From Eriocheir sinensis (taxonomy: Eukaryota; Arthropoda; Malacostraca; Decapoda; Varunidae): 64,000 nucleotides of DNA. Within the stretch, counting starts at the first letter, position 1. Each line of letters starts with the position of its first letter. The DNA lies in NCBI RefSeq assembly GCF_024679095.1, contig NW_026111787.1, positions 868,001 through 932,000 of the forward strand, written 5' to 3'. This document shows positions 49,656 to 61,700 of the stretch, piece after piece. A program made the position numbers and the translations under genes. The notes beneath the pieces were generated by a model. The model made no database searches. It was not told the DNA's origin and was given only the letters and a program-made list of their open reading frames with translations.

Positions 49656-50510
49656 AGAGAATGCAAAAGGAGAGAATGAGAGAATTAGAGGCATGCAAGG
49701 GATAGGAATGGCAGACTGCTGATATAGCCATCCCCTAATGAGGGAGTTCTTGATGACAGGCATCATATAGGTAGAAAAGGAACTGAAGCAATGTTATCTG
49801 AAATTAAGACAAAATGTGTGTGGGGTATAACATTGAGAACACATAACAAGTATGCACACATACAAACATGTAATGCATCTGCAGATATACAAGAAGGATA
49901 GATAGTGGTGAATGATTGAACAGACATCACAGCCATGTTGTAGTGCCAATACCATGAGGAACTTGTCAGGAAGAGGTTGGATAAATTCATGGAAAGAAAG
50001 GTTAGGTGGGGTCAGGCTTACAGGAGCTTTGCTTTGTATGAGCCAACTGGCCCCGCTTGTAGACTCCTTACTTTCCATATGCAAACAGACCAAGAAAATA
50101 TGCATGAGTAAGAGTTAGAAATACCTAGATAGATTATTTTTCAAGTTAGGCCATTGAGTTTAGCTTATTTCCTTGCACAGGCTATAAATTCATATATAAA
50201 TATTTACTTCACTAACACAACAAGAAGCTTGTGGTAAGAGTACAGACTAGATGATTTTATCGTAAATCTAAAAAACAGGACCACACGTTTAAATGTACTA
50301 GTCAAAAACTATACTGTTAAACGAAATTAGGTACCACTTCTGCAATGATTGTGAAAAAATACTGAATAATTAATTTATAACTTGTAATAAGTTGGGCGGG
50401 AAAGAAAACAAAACCTGTGTTGACACTGTATATAAACTTCAAGAGTTTAAACCGCTATTGATTATCCTAATATTGACGCTCAACTTCATGAGACTTCAAG
50501 TTTTCTTCAA
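49451..50510. other. No gene seen; short (GA)n tract
   Basis: A (GA)n tract of about 28 bp lies at 49624-49651. Nothing else is supportable. Confidence 0.55.
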
Positions 50511-53500
50511 CTGAAAATAATAAGAATATAGCAAAGTACCACAACAAAATACATGACAGTATTTCCTTAGCTTTACTGATTTAGGTCAAATATTTCATAT
50601 TACTTGAATACTATTACATCCATAGCCCTAGCATTAAAAGCAAGCTGGCGTTTTCTAAATGTTTACCCTAAAGAACCGAAATTGGGTTAAGATTTAAATA
50701 ATATGCACCCTTGCCTATTAACTGACATTAATCTCTATACATGCAAACTTTAAAATAAATAAGTAAATATGAATCTAACTTTAATCTAACTATATCAGAT
50801 ACAATAATAATAACGTAACCTAACCTACTGTAATCTAGTCTAACCCAACTTGTCTATCTATCCAAACTAATAACCAACCCTTTTCATTTATATAGCTTTA
50901 TGTCTGTGATTATAATGAAAATAGCAGGTTTGCAGGAGCTTGTGAAGTGAGTTAAAGATATAGGCTACACATTGAATTAGTATTTGATGAGACTGGAGAC
51001 AAGATGTGGAGGGGGTGCATAATACAGATCTTAGCCTAAATTAACCCAACTAACCTAAATCACAAGGGTAGGCAGAAGCAATTTTTCGAGGCAGAAATGT
51101 CCCCACGTCCCTAACCTAACTAAAACAGTAAACAAACCTTGCCTAGCAGCATCTAACCTAACCTAAAGTATGAGGTGAGTGGGGAAAAAATAAAAAATAG
51201 ATTAATTAATAAATATTTTGATGAAAAAAACTTGCCGAATTTACAATCAGCACATCGAAATCTATCAGGAAAAAAGTAGTTTATTAAAATCCATTCTGAC
51301 CTCTGCAATAATAATACCGAGTTGGACCTGTTTCTGCCGGAGATCACTGACGAGCCCTGTCCTACACTCCCCATGCAACTCTTATAAGGGGAGCAAAAAT
51401 CGAGGAACTAACTCCATCACGTACATACCAGCTGAGTCACATCAGGGCTCACAGCAGGGGAGGGCCGCTGGACTCCCAAGGCGCCCATGAGTACTGTGTA
51501 ACAGTCGTGGGCGCCTTGGGAGTCCAGCGGCCTCTAGGGCCCATGAAATGTGGGGCTGAGCTTATATACATCATGACCGGGTAACTTGGCCCTGGCTGTA
51601 CGCTTCTTACCTCTCATTGTACGAATCTTATCGCCGTCCATGATTCCTCAAGTGTCCAGCATCCTAGCCTTCCTAACACATACATACATGCCCTCATCAT
51701 GAAGAAAACAATATATCAACTCTAAAGGCCTGGTCTGCATACCTTGTTTACGCTGTACTGGGTTTTAGCGGCGCTCTCTGCATAGGGCCACCCTCAGCTG
51801 CAGCGTCTGACAGCACACAACAACTTATTAGAAATCCACACTCGAACCCGATGTGTATATATAATGAAGACTAAAATTTCTCATCGAACCTTCTCACATA
51901 AATATTCATTCTGATAAAAATAACACTTTCAACCTGCAAGTTCAGCTAACATGTCGTGCTGCAGCGTAATTTTACAACGATGCGACGGCCATTTCAATTC
52001 AAATTTTCGTCACCATTAATAACCATATTTAGCCAGGCGGTATTTATTTTAATATTCAGTAGCCACTGTTGACTAGATAATTAATGCCAGAGAAGAGACT
52101 ATAGGGCATGTGTAACGTTATATGTACCTGATAAAAAAACTGAAAATAATAAGAATACTGTAATTACCACAACAAAATACACGACAGTATTCATAGCTTT
52201 GCAGAGTTTAGTCAAATATTTCATATTACTTGAATACTATTATTACATCCATAGCCCTAAGCATTAAAGCAAGCTGGCGTTTTCTAAAATGTTTACTCCC
52301 CAAGAACCGAAATTAGGTTAAGATTATTATTATGCACCCTTGCCTAGTAACTGACGTGTCTCTATACATGCAAACTTTAAAATAAATAAGTAAATATGAA
52401 TCTAACTTTAATCTAACCTTATATCAGAATCTACAATAACCAACCTAACGTAACCTAACTCACCTTAATCTAGTCTAACCAACCTGTTCATCTATCCAAA
52501 CTAACTTAACCAACCCTTTTCATTTTATATGTAACTTTATGTCTGTGATTATAGAAAATAGCAGGTTTGCAGGAGCTTTGCAAGTGAGTTAAAGATATAG
52601 GCTACACATTAAAGAATTAGTATTTGATGAGACTGGAGACAAGATGGCGGAGGTGCATAATACGAATCTTAACCTAAATTAACTTAACCTAACCTAAATC
52701 ACAAGGGGTAGGCAAAACAATTCTTCGAGGCAAAAATGTCCTCACATCCCCAATCCCAACTAAAACTAACCAAACCTAAAACAAACCTGGCCTAACGCAT
52801 CTAACCTAAAGTATGAGGTAGGAAAAAATAAAAAATAATTAATTAATAAATATTTTGATGAAAAACTGCCAGGTTTACAATCAGCACATCGAAATCTATC
52901 GGAAAAAGTAGTTTCAACCCCAAATCCATTCTCTGACCTCTGCAATAATACCGAGTTGGACCTGTTTCTGCCGGAGATCACTGACGAGCCCTGTCCACAC
53001 TCCCATGCACCATCAGGGCTCACAGCAGGAGGGGGACTCCCAAGGCGCCATGAGTACTGTGTAACAGTCGGGCGCCTGGGAGTCCAGCGGCTCCCTGCTG
53101 ATGTGAGCCCTGATGTGACTCAACTGGTATGTACGGTGATGAGTTAGTTCGATTTTGCTCCCTATAAGAGTTCCATGGGTGTAGGACAGGCCTTGTGCAT
53201 CAGCGGCCTGTGGCCGCCCTGGCTGGCACGTTTTCACCTCTCATTGTACAGATCTTATCATCGTCAACGATTCCTCAAGTGTCCAGCACATCCACAAGCC
53301 CTTCCTAACACATATACAGCACATGCCCTCATCATGAAGAAAACAATATATCAACTCTAAAAGGCCTGGTCTATATACCTTGTTTACGCTGTACTGGAGT
53401 TTTGGCGCGCTCTCTCTGGGGCCCACCCTCAGCTGCAGCGTCTGACAGCACAGTAGCAACACGTAGAAATCCACTCTCGAGCCGATATGTATATATAATG

Positions 53501-53770
53501 AAGACTAAAATTTCTCATCTAGACCTTCTCACCGCAAATATTCATTCTGATAAAATAACACTTTCCAACCTGCAAGTTCAGCTAATATATACGTGCTGCA
53601 GCCGTAATTTTTACAACGATCGACCGGCCATTTCAGATTCAAATTTTCGTCACCATTAATAACCATATTTCGCCAGGCGGTATTTATTTTTAATATTCAG
53701 TATCACTGTTGACTAGATAATTAATGCCAGAGAAGAGACATATAGGGCATGTGTACGTACGTTATATGTA
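50511..53770. repeat. 1.63-kb tandem duplication, two units
   Basis: Unit A starts CTGAAAATAATAAGAATA at about 50511 and unit B with the same sequence at about 52137. The order of landmarks is the same in both (GGAGCTT then AAGATATAGGCTACACATT, CTTGCC or CTGCC after GATGAAAAA, ATCACTGACGAGCCCTGTC, TCCTCAAGTGTCCAGC, AAACAATATATCAACTC, the final CAGGCGGTATTTATTTT). Units differ by many one- to few-base indels. Scattered CCTAA words occur in both. No convincing gene: short frames differ between units. Confidence 0.9.
51464..51531. repeat. Perfect 24-bp hairpin with 20-bp loop
   Basis: GCCGCTGGACTCCCAAGGCG (and CCCA) is followed after TGAGTACTGTGTAACAGTCG by its exact reverse complement. In unit B (about 53032-53095) the arms are shorter and imperfect. 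Confidence 0.92.
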
Positions 53771-53904
53771 CCCGATAAAAAATTAAAAAATAATGACGTA
53801 GATCTGGCAAAAAATTGAAAATTACTAAAATTTACCAAATTTCACCTTGTCATTTCTTTTCATCAACATATATGTCTGGCGGAGGAAGGAGAATTTTTTT
53901 TCTG

Positions 53905-54055
<151 letters not shown>

Positions 54056-54094
54056 CTTACACGACTTTTTTTTTTTGCAATATCTATTCTTATA

Positions 54095-54558
54095 CACTCA
54101 ACCCTCGATTTGCCGGATTTCGGATTTGCCGGACAAGAGTCCGTGGGGTAAAAAAAAAAAAAAAAAAAAAAAGTCCGGGACAAGTCGATTTCAAACTACC
54201 GCGCCAGACAAAGTTCGCAAATCGGGCACTAGATGGCAGCCACTAGACCACACGGGATCAGATATCTACCATCAATATATCTACAGTAAGGTAAATGCTA
54301 ATAAAAAAAACAGTACAGTACCTGTATATAGTATATGTATGTTGTATATGTGCATGTTGTAGAAGGTAATATATTATATTACAGGACAGTATAGGACAGC
54401 TATGCGAGGTGTAGTCCGGGGGTGGGTTGTGTTCCTGGACATATATATAGGTAAAGTCCTGCAAGGGGGGACGGACGACATTTCCGTTCCATTGCATTTA
54501 TTTGCCATTCCCGGACAAGCCTTCCCCCCTTTTAGTCCGGCAAATCGAGGGTTGAGTG
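54095..54558. mobile_element. 464-bp TA-flanked MITE, pogo/Tigger-like ends
   Basis: Ends CACTCAACCCTCGATTTGCC are inverted (CACTCAACCCTCGATTTGCC read inward from the right as well), flanked by TA (54093-54094, 54559-54560). The ends resemble the CCTCGATTTACCGG-type ends of pogo/Tigger elements. It contains an A run but no coding frame. Confidence 0.88.
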
Positions 54559-54659
54559 TACATCAAACTACATTAGAATAGGTACCTTTTTATGAAGGGA
54601 CGCGTCGTAGTTCTCAAGTTAATTGAATTGAAATATAATGTGTGGTGTACGTATAGCTT

Positions 54660-54880
54660 GTCATAATTAACTCGTGAATTCCACGAGAATTTCTTACCCC
54701 AGTTTTATGCACGGCTGTAGACACGTCTATTTCTTAAGAATTACACGTGCATTCATTCACGTGAATTTGTCGGCTAAATACTCACGTGGTAAAGACGTGG
54801 ATTTCTGGTGAATTCACGTGTTCACGAGTTTTCACCAGATATCCACATCTAAAAGATGTGAAATTCTGCACGTGTGCTGC
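54660..54880. repeat. CACGTG-dense repeat, copy 2
   Basis: Five exact CACGTG palindromes in about 170 bp, plus GACGTGG and CTCGTGAATTC words. Ends with GCACACGTG-CCTGGG-like sequence (TGCTGCCTGGG). Confidence 0.6.
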
Positions 54881-54887
54881 CTGGGAT

Positions 54888-55599
54888 GGAATCCGAGTCC
54901 GGCCTGGCTCAGCTGTTACCCATGGGCCCAGGTTGCCAGTTATGCATTTTCTGCTGCAGTCACAGTGCAGTGTTACCACGATAGGGGTGTCGAAGGAGGC
55001 AATGCCCCCCCGTTAGAGGTCAGGATATTTAAAATTCAGTTGGAGTAGTTTAAATATGCGTCCCTTAACTATTTAATATGGAGGCGTAATGTCATATTTT
55101 GGAGGCGCGGAGTCAATCTCCACAATTACTGTTTCATATCTTATTTCAAGTATGAATTAGAGAGCAATAAAAATTGTGGTAGAGAGCAAGAGAGTGTGAG
55201 TGTATGACATGGCCTGCCTGCTGACAATGTGGAAGGGAGCACTGCCAGGATGGCTCCGTTGCCCAGCGTGGTAACACTGCAGCAGAAAATGCTGTTATGC
55301 ATAACTGGCAATTTGGCCGGCGAGTAGAAGCTGAGCTGTGGCGGGACCCAGATTCACGTGGAAGCTCTCCCTACCGCAACTTAACTCGTACCAAAACGTA
55401 ACTTCTTCTAAATCTGAATTCTTCTGCAAGGTGAATAGCTTTCTCGAATGCTTTGGGGTGCATTCAGCAGGTGTTTTGGCTTGTCTCTTGGGTCCCATGT
55501 TATGTTATGTGGTAATGGAGAAGCGTAGTCTATGACAATCCGTATAAATCCAAAACCGTAGTATTGGAAACTCTACTATTTGAGGGACGACTGTGCTAT
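54888..55599. mobile_element. DNA-element relic of the CAGTYGTCC family, copy 3 (right end)
   Basis: Right end TACTATTTGAGGGACGACTG is the inverse of the left ends at 23242 and 33576. Internal parts match both other copies. No transposase. Confidence 0.65.
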
Positions 55600-55869
55600 A
55601 ACTCAATAACATTTTATCCGGAAATGTCTGAAGTCATCCACAAGTCTGAAGTCACCCCATTTTACGGTATTGAACAGCAGAGTAGGGTTGTACCGACGTA
55701 TCGGCATCGATGTATCGGCACATTTTAATTAAGAGTATTGGTATCGGCTGACTTTCTGCTGATACTACCGATACTTGAAGGAGTTTTGTATGTCGCATGT
55801 CACTCGTTGCAAATAATTTTGTTCAGCAGAAATTGGATGGTACCCCAAATTGCCCTTAACCCCATACCC

Positions 55870-56095
55870 AGTGGGCAAAACTCAGATAAATCTGATCAGA
55901 TTCATGTGAATATGACACGTGAATATCACAAGAAAAACTGATCTAAAACGCAAAAAGGAATTGACATGTTTTTGACACATGAAATTCACGAGAAATTTTC
56001 ACGCGAGTTTTACGTGTCGTGAACACGAGTGTTTCACGTGACCAAAACACTTGAATTACTCGTGTAATTTCCTGGGTAATTTCTGTATTAATATG
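55870..56095. repeat. CACGTG-type repeat, copy 3
   Basis: Starts CCCAGTGGGCAAAACTC and ends near TCCTGGGTAA, giving imperfect inverted ends. Two exact CACGTG and several near matches (ACGTGTCGTG). Confidence 0.55.
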
Positions 56096-56099
56096 AAAA

Positions 56100-56462
56100 T
56101 TTCCTAGCTTATCGGCAATGCATGTCCTGTATTCCTGTATTATTTAAAGATATAAATTCCAAGGTAAGATTTGTATATCTGGATTTTTAAAATCTTGTAT
56201 TGAATAGAATTATATACATCCACATACTGCAGGATATTCATATGTATTCCTTTTAAGTACTACAATGCATAATATAGTATGGCACTACTATGATGGTAGT
56301 ACAAGGAATACATACATGAATATCTTGAAGTGAATGTATATATTTCTATAAAATGCACAGGATTTTAGGAATGAAAATACACACATCCTACCATGACATT
56401 TACATCTTTAAACAATATAGGATATGCATTGCTGATAAACTAGGAAATAATCAATACAGAAA
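56100..56462. mobile_element. 360-bp foldback element
   Basis: The left half (TTTCCTAGCTTATCGGCAAT, ATATTCATATGTATTCCTT) is the imperfect reverse complement of the right half (TATCAGCAATGCATATCC read inward, ATATTCATGTATGTATTCCTT). Arms of about 180 bp meet with almost no loop near 56280. No coding frame. Confidence 0.8.
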
Positions 56463-56502
56463 ATTCACATAAAGCACTACAGCATTGCAGTATGTATTGC
56501 AA

Positions 56503-56735
56503 TGAAACACAATATAATACTATGTAAATTTAATATCCATCAGGAGAAAGAAAAGCCACAATACAATATAATACTATGTAAATTTAATATCCATCAGGAG
56601 AAAGAAAAGCCACAATACAATATAATACTATGTAAATTTAATATCCATCAGGAGAAACAAAAGCCACAATACAATATAATACTATGTAAATTTAATATCC
56701 ATCAGGAGAAAGAAAAGCCACAATACAATACTGTA
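56503..56735. repeat. 54-bp tandem repeat, about four units
   Basis: Units begin CACAATACAATATAATACTA and are almost identical. The period is a multiple of 3, so the frame is open (repeated CKFNIHQEKEKPQYN), but there is no other sign of a gene. Confidence 0.93.
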
Positions 56736-57304
56736 CATCATCATTTTCACAATTTGCTGGTATTCATGGCAGGCCTGCAGTCAAGTCACAGCAATAGTGG
56801 GTGAAAGGAGGCAGGAGTCAGTAAAATTACATTGACTCCGACTCCAGCTGAGCTCTTGGATAGCATTATAAAGCCAGTTTCATTATCAACAACCATTTTG
56901 TGGCAGATTTCAGATTTTAGTTTTACCTCCTCAGCCCTAACCTAAGGACTGTTCTACACAGTATGCCTTGATATTACAGGTGTGGCTTTTAATTACTAAT
57001 ACAAATTTCTGTTCATGCTTTGAGAATACACATATCTTGTTGCTACATTTTTTGCACACCATACCTGGAATAAAAATGTGGGTATCAACAGTTTTCCTGA
57101 GTCTAACCACACTGTTGGACAGATCATAGAACAGTTTTCACAGTAAGGACAGGTTTCAAATAGTGTAGTTCTACAAGAATTTATAGGCCAAAACCCTAAA
57201 AAATGTCTGAGGTTACCTGATTTTATGGTATCCCCTGACCCAGCATCACTATTTGCCCACTACCCTACATGATTTAGTTTCCACTTTACTTCATTTTTGG
57301 GGCA

Positions 57305-57702
57305 TTACACAATTTTGTTGCAATCATGTGTATTTCTGTTAAACTCACATCTCTGAATTTCTTCATAACAGTCTGTGATGACACTGCACAATCTTGTATT
57401 TTTAAAAGCTACTTTGCCCCGTTGTCCATACATGTTGTACTTACACATCAACTTCTTCGACATAATGCTGCACAATACCTTTGATATCATATCCTTCACT
57501 GAAATTCCACCTATGTGGACAAATTTTTCTGTCATTTCTTTGCAAAAAGAGGGTGTTCACAATTCATTTTCAAATGCCTCTGCATCCTCCATAGAGTCCA
57601 GCTGTTGAATTGATATATCATTGTCACTTGGTGTAGAACCAGTAAGAGTATGCAAAGAGGTCCTCATATCCAGCAACAAATGAATGACTCGCCTCTGGAA
57701 TT
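57305..57702 (-). pseudogene. DUF4806-type gene copy 2: last exon
   Basis: Acceptor TTTTTTCCAG at 57703 precedes FQRRVIHLLLDMRTSLHTL, the start of a DUF4806-like domain, and the same frame later reads KEMTEKFVHIGGISVKDMIS, SKKLMCKYNMYGQRGKVAFK, CSVITDCYEEIQRC, ending at a TAA at 57305. It aligns along its length with copy 1. One in-frame TGA (57557-57559) interrupts it between FENEL and the second half. Either copy 2 is a pseudogene, the TGA is an error, or a splice avoids it; I see no good splice sites for that. Confidence 0.85.
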
Positions 57703-58762
57703 CTGGAAAAAATAGTGAGGAAAAGAAGTTTTAACATACACTTGGCATTTTAGAACAGGCAATATTTCAATCCTCCTCAGATATTGTTATCCAAATGTGG
57801 TGAATCTGAGTGAGTGAACCATATTAATTATGGTGTGGAAATTATTTAGAGCTACACTCTTACTTATTGAATCTTCCTACTTACACATACCCACACAAAT
57901 CAACAATCCACTCTCCACCAAATATTTATATGAACTAGTACCTATATTATACAGATTAATGCTAATAATTTATTAACTTAATATCATAACTCCTTTTTCA
58001 AATCACAACACAAATCCAATAATAATCTATTGATAATGATTTTTGCAGTAATTACATGGAAATTTCCATACATGCAGTTAAATTCCCTCAGATTTGTTAA
58101 CTGAAATAAAGTATCCCTAAGCATGGTTAAGTATAATCCTCAATCATGTTTTATAAATCCATCACTGTCTATACTTTGCTTTTCTCATCTGTCCAAGATA
58201 AAGTGGGGAGGGGGTTTGCATATGCCTTTAAAGTTAAGCTTGACTGTGATCTGAAGATAGTCTCTTTGCCCTGTGAACAAGGAATGGCTAGAGAAGCTGA
58301 ACAATAATATTTAAACTGTCAGTATTGTAATACTTTCCAAAGCCCTGTTATGTTACATTGTTGCTACATCTCCATTTAATTTTTATACTTTTGGACAGAT
58401 TAAAAAATTAAAGTATTTACAGGATACATTGTGAAAATCATAGCATTGTAAACTACATGATGCTGTAAGTACATGGTATAGGACACTTGTGTAATCTTTG
58501 GAACCTGCAGGTAGATGATGAGTGGTGCCACTAAGTGAAAGACAGCAGGACTTTGGTACACTCACTGTAATGTCAGGTTACCGAAAATTGTTATCACAAT
58601 AAATGCAACCAGAAAGAACGTAAAACTGTTAGGACAACATAACTCAGTACATTTACAATATATTCGTACAAGAAGAATTGGAACACCTAATGAAAAGCAC
58701 TACACTGTTCAGTGTTTAAAACACTTGAGCACTACTCAGTGCACAAAAACTTTTCAACTTAC
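57703..58762 (-). other. Intron of DUF4806-type copy 2
   Basis: Lies between the repeat exon and the last exon; no separate gene or recognisable repeat is visible. Confidence 0.6.
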
Positions 58763-61700
58763 TTGCCTAATCCATAGGAAATCCACTCTGACGGTTTTCT
58801 CCTTGGTTCAAGGGTTGAACATCATCAAGGTCTTCACTAGACAGATTCTGAATCCAATCGCTCACTTGTCGGTCACTGCTGTCATGTCTGCTGCGTTGGT
58901 CACTGTTGTCATGTCTGTTGTGTCGGTCACGACTGTCATGTCTGTTGTGTCAGTCATGACTGTCATGTCTATTGTGTCGGTCACAACTGTCATGTCTGTT
59001 GTGTCGGTCACGACTGTCATGTCTGTTGTGTCGGTCACGACTGTCATGTCTGTTGTGTCGGTCATGACTGTCATGTCTGTTGTGTCGGTCACTGCTGCCA
59101 TGTCTGTTGTGTTGGTCACAACTGTCATGTCTGTTGTGTTGGTCACGACTGTCATGTCTGCTGCGTCGGTCACTGCTGCCATGTCTGTTGTGTTGGTCAC
59201 GACTGTCATGTCTGTTGTGTTGGTCACGACTGTCATGTCTGTTGTGTTGGTCACGACTGTCATGTCTGCTGCGTCGGTCACTGCTGCCATGTCTGTTGTG
59301 TTGGTCATGACTGTCATGTCTGTTGTGTTGGTCACGACTGTCATGTCTGTTGTGTCGGTCACTGCTGCCATGTCTGTTGTGTTGGTCATGACTGTCATGT
59401 CTGTTGTGTCGGTCACTGCTGCCATGTCTGTTGTGTTGGTCATTGCTGCCATGCCTCATTGTGTTGGTGACTGTCATGTCTGTTGTGTCGGTCACTGCTG
59501 CCATGTCTGTTGTGTTGGTCACGACTGTCATGTCTGTTGTGTCGGTCACGACTGTCATGTCTGTTGTGTTGGTCACGACTGTCATGTCTGTTGTGTTGGT
59601 CACGACTGTCATGTCTGCTGCGTCGGTCACTGCTGCCATGTCTGTTGTGTTGGTCACGACTGTCATGTCTGTTGTGTTGGTCACTGCTGCCATGTCTGTT
59701 GTGTTGGTCATGACTGTCATGTCTGTTGTGTTGGTCACCGCCGTCAGCGTTGTTGTGACTGTCATGTCTGTTGTGTTGGTCACTGCTGCCATGTCTGTTG
59801 TGTTGGTCACGACTGTCATGTCTGTTGTGTTGGTCAAGACTGTCATGTCTGTTGTGTTGGTCACGACTGTCATGTCTGTTGTGTCGGTCATGACTGTCAT
59901 GTCTGTTGTGTCGGTCACGATTGTCATGTCTGTTGTGTCGGTCACGATTGTCATGTCTGTTGTGTTGGTCACGACTGTCATGTCTGTTGTGTCGGTCATG
60001 ACTGTCATGTCTGTTGTGTCGGTCACGATTGTCATGTCTGTTGTGTCGGTCACGACTGTCATGTCTGTTGTGTTGGTCATGACTGTCATGTCTGCTGTGT
60101 CGGTCACTGCTGCCATGTCTGTTGTGTTGGTCATGACTGTCATGTCTGCTGCGTCGGTCACTGCTGCCATGTCTGTTGTGTTGGTCACGACTGTCATGTC
60201 TGTTGTGTTGGTCATGACTGTCATGTCTGTTGTGTTGGTCACTGCTGCCATGTCTGTTGTGTTGGTCATGACTGTCATGTCTGTTGTGTTGGTCATGACT
60301 GTCATGTCTGCTGCGTCGGTCACTGCTGCCATGTCTGTTGTGTTGGTCACGACTGTCATGTCTGTTGTGTTGGTCACAACTGTCATGTCTGCTGCGTCGG
60401 TCACTGCTGCCATGTCTGTTGTGTTGGTCACGACTGTCATGTCTGTTGTGTCGGTCATGACTGTCATGTCTGTTGTGTTGGTCACTGCTGCCATGTCTGT
60501 TGTGTTGGTCACGACTGTCATGTCTGTTGTGTTGGTCACGACTGTCATGTCTGTTGTGTTGGTCATGACTGTCATGTCTGTTGTGTTGGTCACGACTGTC
60601 ATGTCTGTTGTGTTGGTCACGACTGTCATGTCTGTTGTGTCGGTCACGACTGTCATGTCTGTTGTGTCGGTCATGACTGTCATGTCTGTTGTGTTGGTCA
60701 CGACTGTCATGTCTGCTGCGTCGGTCACGACTGTCATGTCTGTTGTGTCGGTCATGACTGTCATGTCTGTTGTGTTGGTCACGACTGTCATGTCTGCTGC
60801 GTCGGTCACGACTGTCATGTCTGTTGTGTTGGTCACGACTGTCATGTCTGTTGTGTCGGTCATGACTGTCATGTCTGTTGTGTCGGTCATGACTGTCATG
60901 TCTGCTGCGTCGGTCACGACTGTCATGTCTGTTGTGTCGGTCATGACTGTCATGTCTGCTGCGTCGGTCACGACTGTCATGTCTGCTGCGTCGGTCACGA
61001 CTGTCATGTCTGTTGTGTTGGTCACGACTGTCATGTCTGTTGTGTTGGTCACGACTGTCATGTCTGTTGTGTTGGTCACGACTGTCATGTCTGTTGTGTC
61101 GGTCATGACTGTCATGTCTGCTGCGTCGGTCACTGCTGTCATGTCTGTTGTGTTGGTCACGACTGTCATGTCTGTTGTGTTGGTCATGACTGTCATGTCT
61201 GTTGTGTTGGTCATGACTGTCATGTCTGTTGTGTTGGTCATGACTGTCATGTCTGTTGTGTTGGTCATGACTGTCATGTCTGTTGTGTTGGTCATGACTG
61301 TCATGTCTGCTGCGTCGGTCACTGCTGTCATGTCTGTTGTGTTGGTCACGACTGTCATGTCTGCTGCGTCGGTCACTGCTGCCATGTCTGTTGTATTGGT
61401 CAAGACTGTCATGTCTGCTGCGTCGGTCACTGCTACCATGTCTGTTGTATTGGTCATGACTGTCATGTCTGCTGCGTCGGTCACTGCTACCATGTCTGTT
61501 GTATTGGTCATGTCTGTCATGTCTGCTGCGTCGGTCACTGCTACCATGTCTGTTGTATTGGTCATGACTGTCATGTCTGCTGCGTCGGTCACTGCTACCA
61601 TGTCTGTTGTATTGGTCATGACTGTCATGTCTGCTGCGTCGGTCACTGCTGTCATGTCTGTTGTATTGGTCATGACTGTCATGTCTGCTGCGTCGGTCAC

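Noticed and set aside
53241..53474. Possible host exon in the duplicated unit (minus strand)
   Set aside because: The same stretch in unit A is frame-broken by indels, and no family is recognised.
55685..55790. Start of another hAT-like MITE (AGGGTTGTACCGACGTATCGGC)
   Set aside because: Only one end is visible; I could not find its partner end or a target duplication.
56502..56804. 100-residue ORF with repeated CKFNIHQEKEKPQYN
   Set aside because: Four units of a 54-bp non-coding tandem repeat; no splice or family support.
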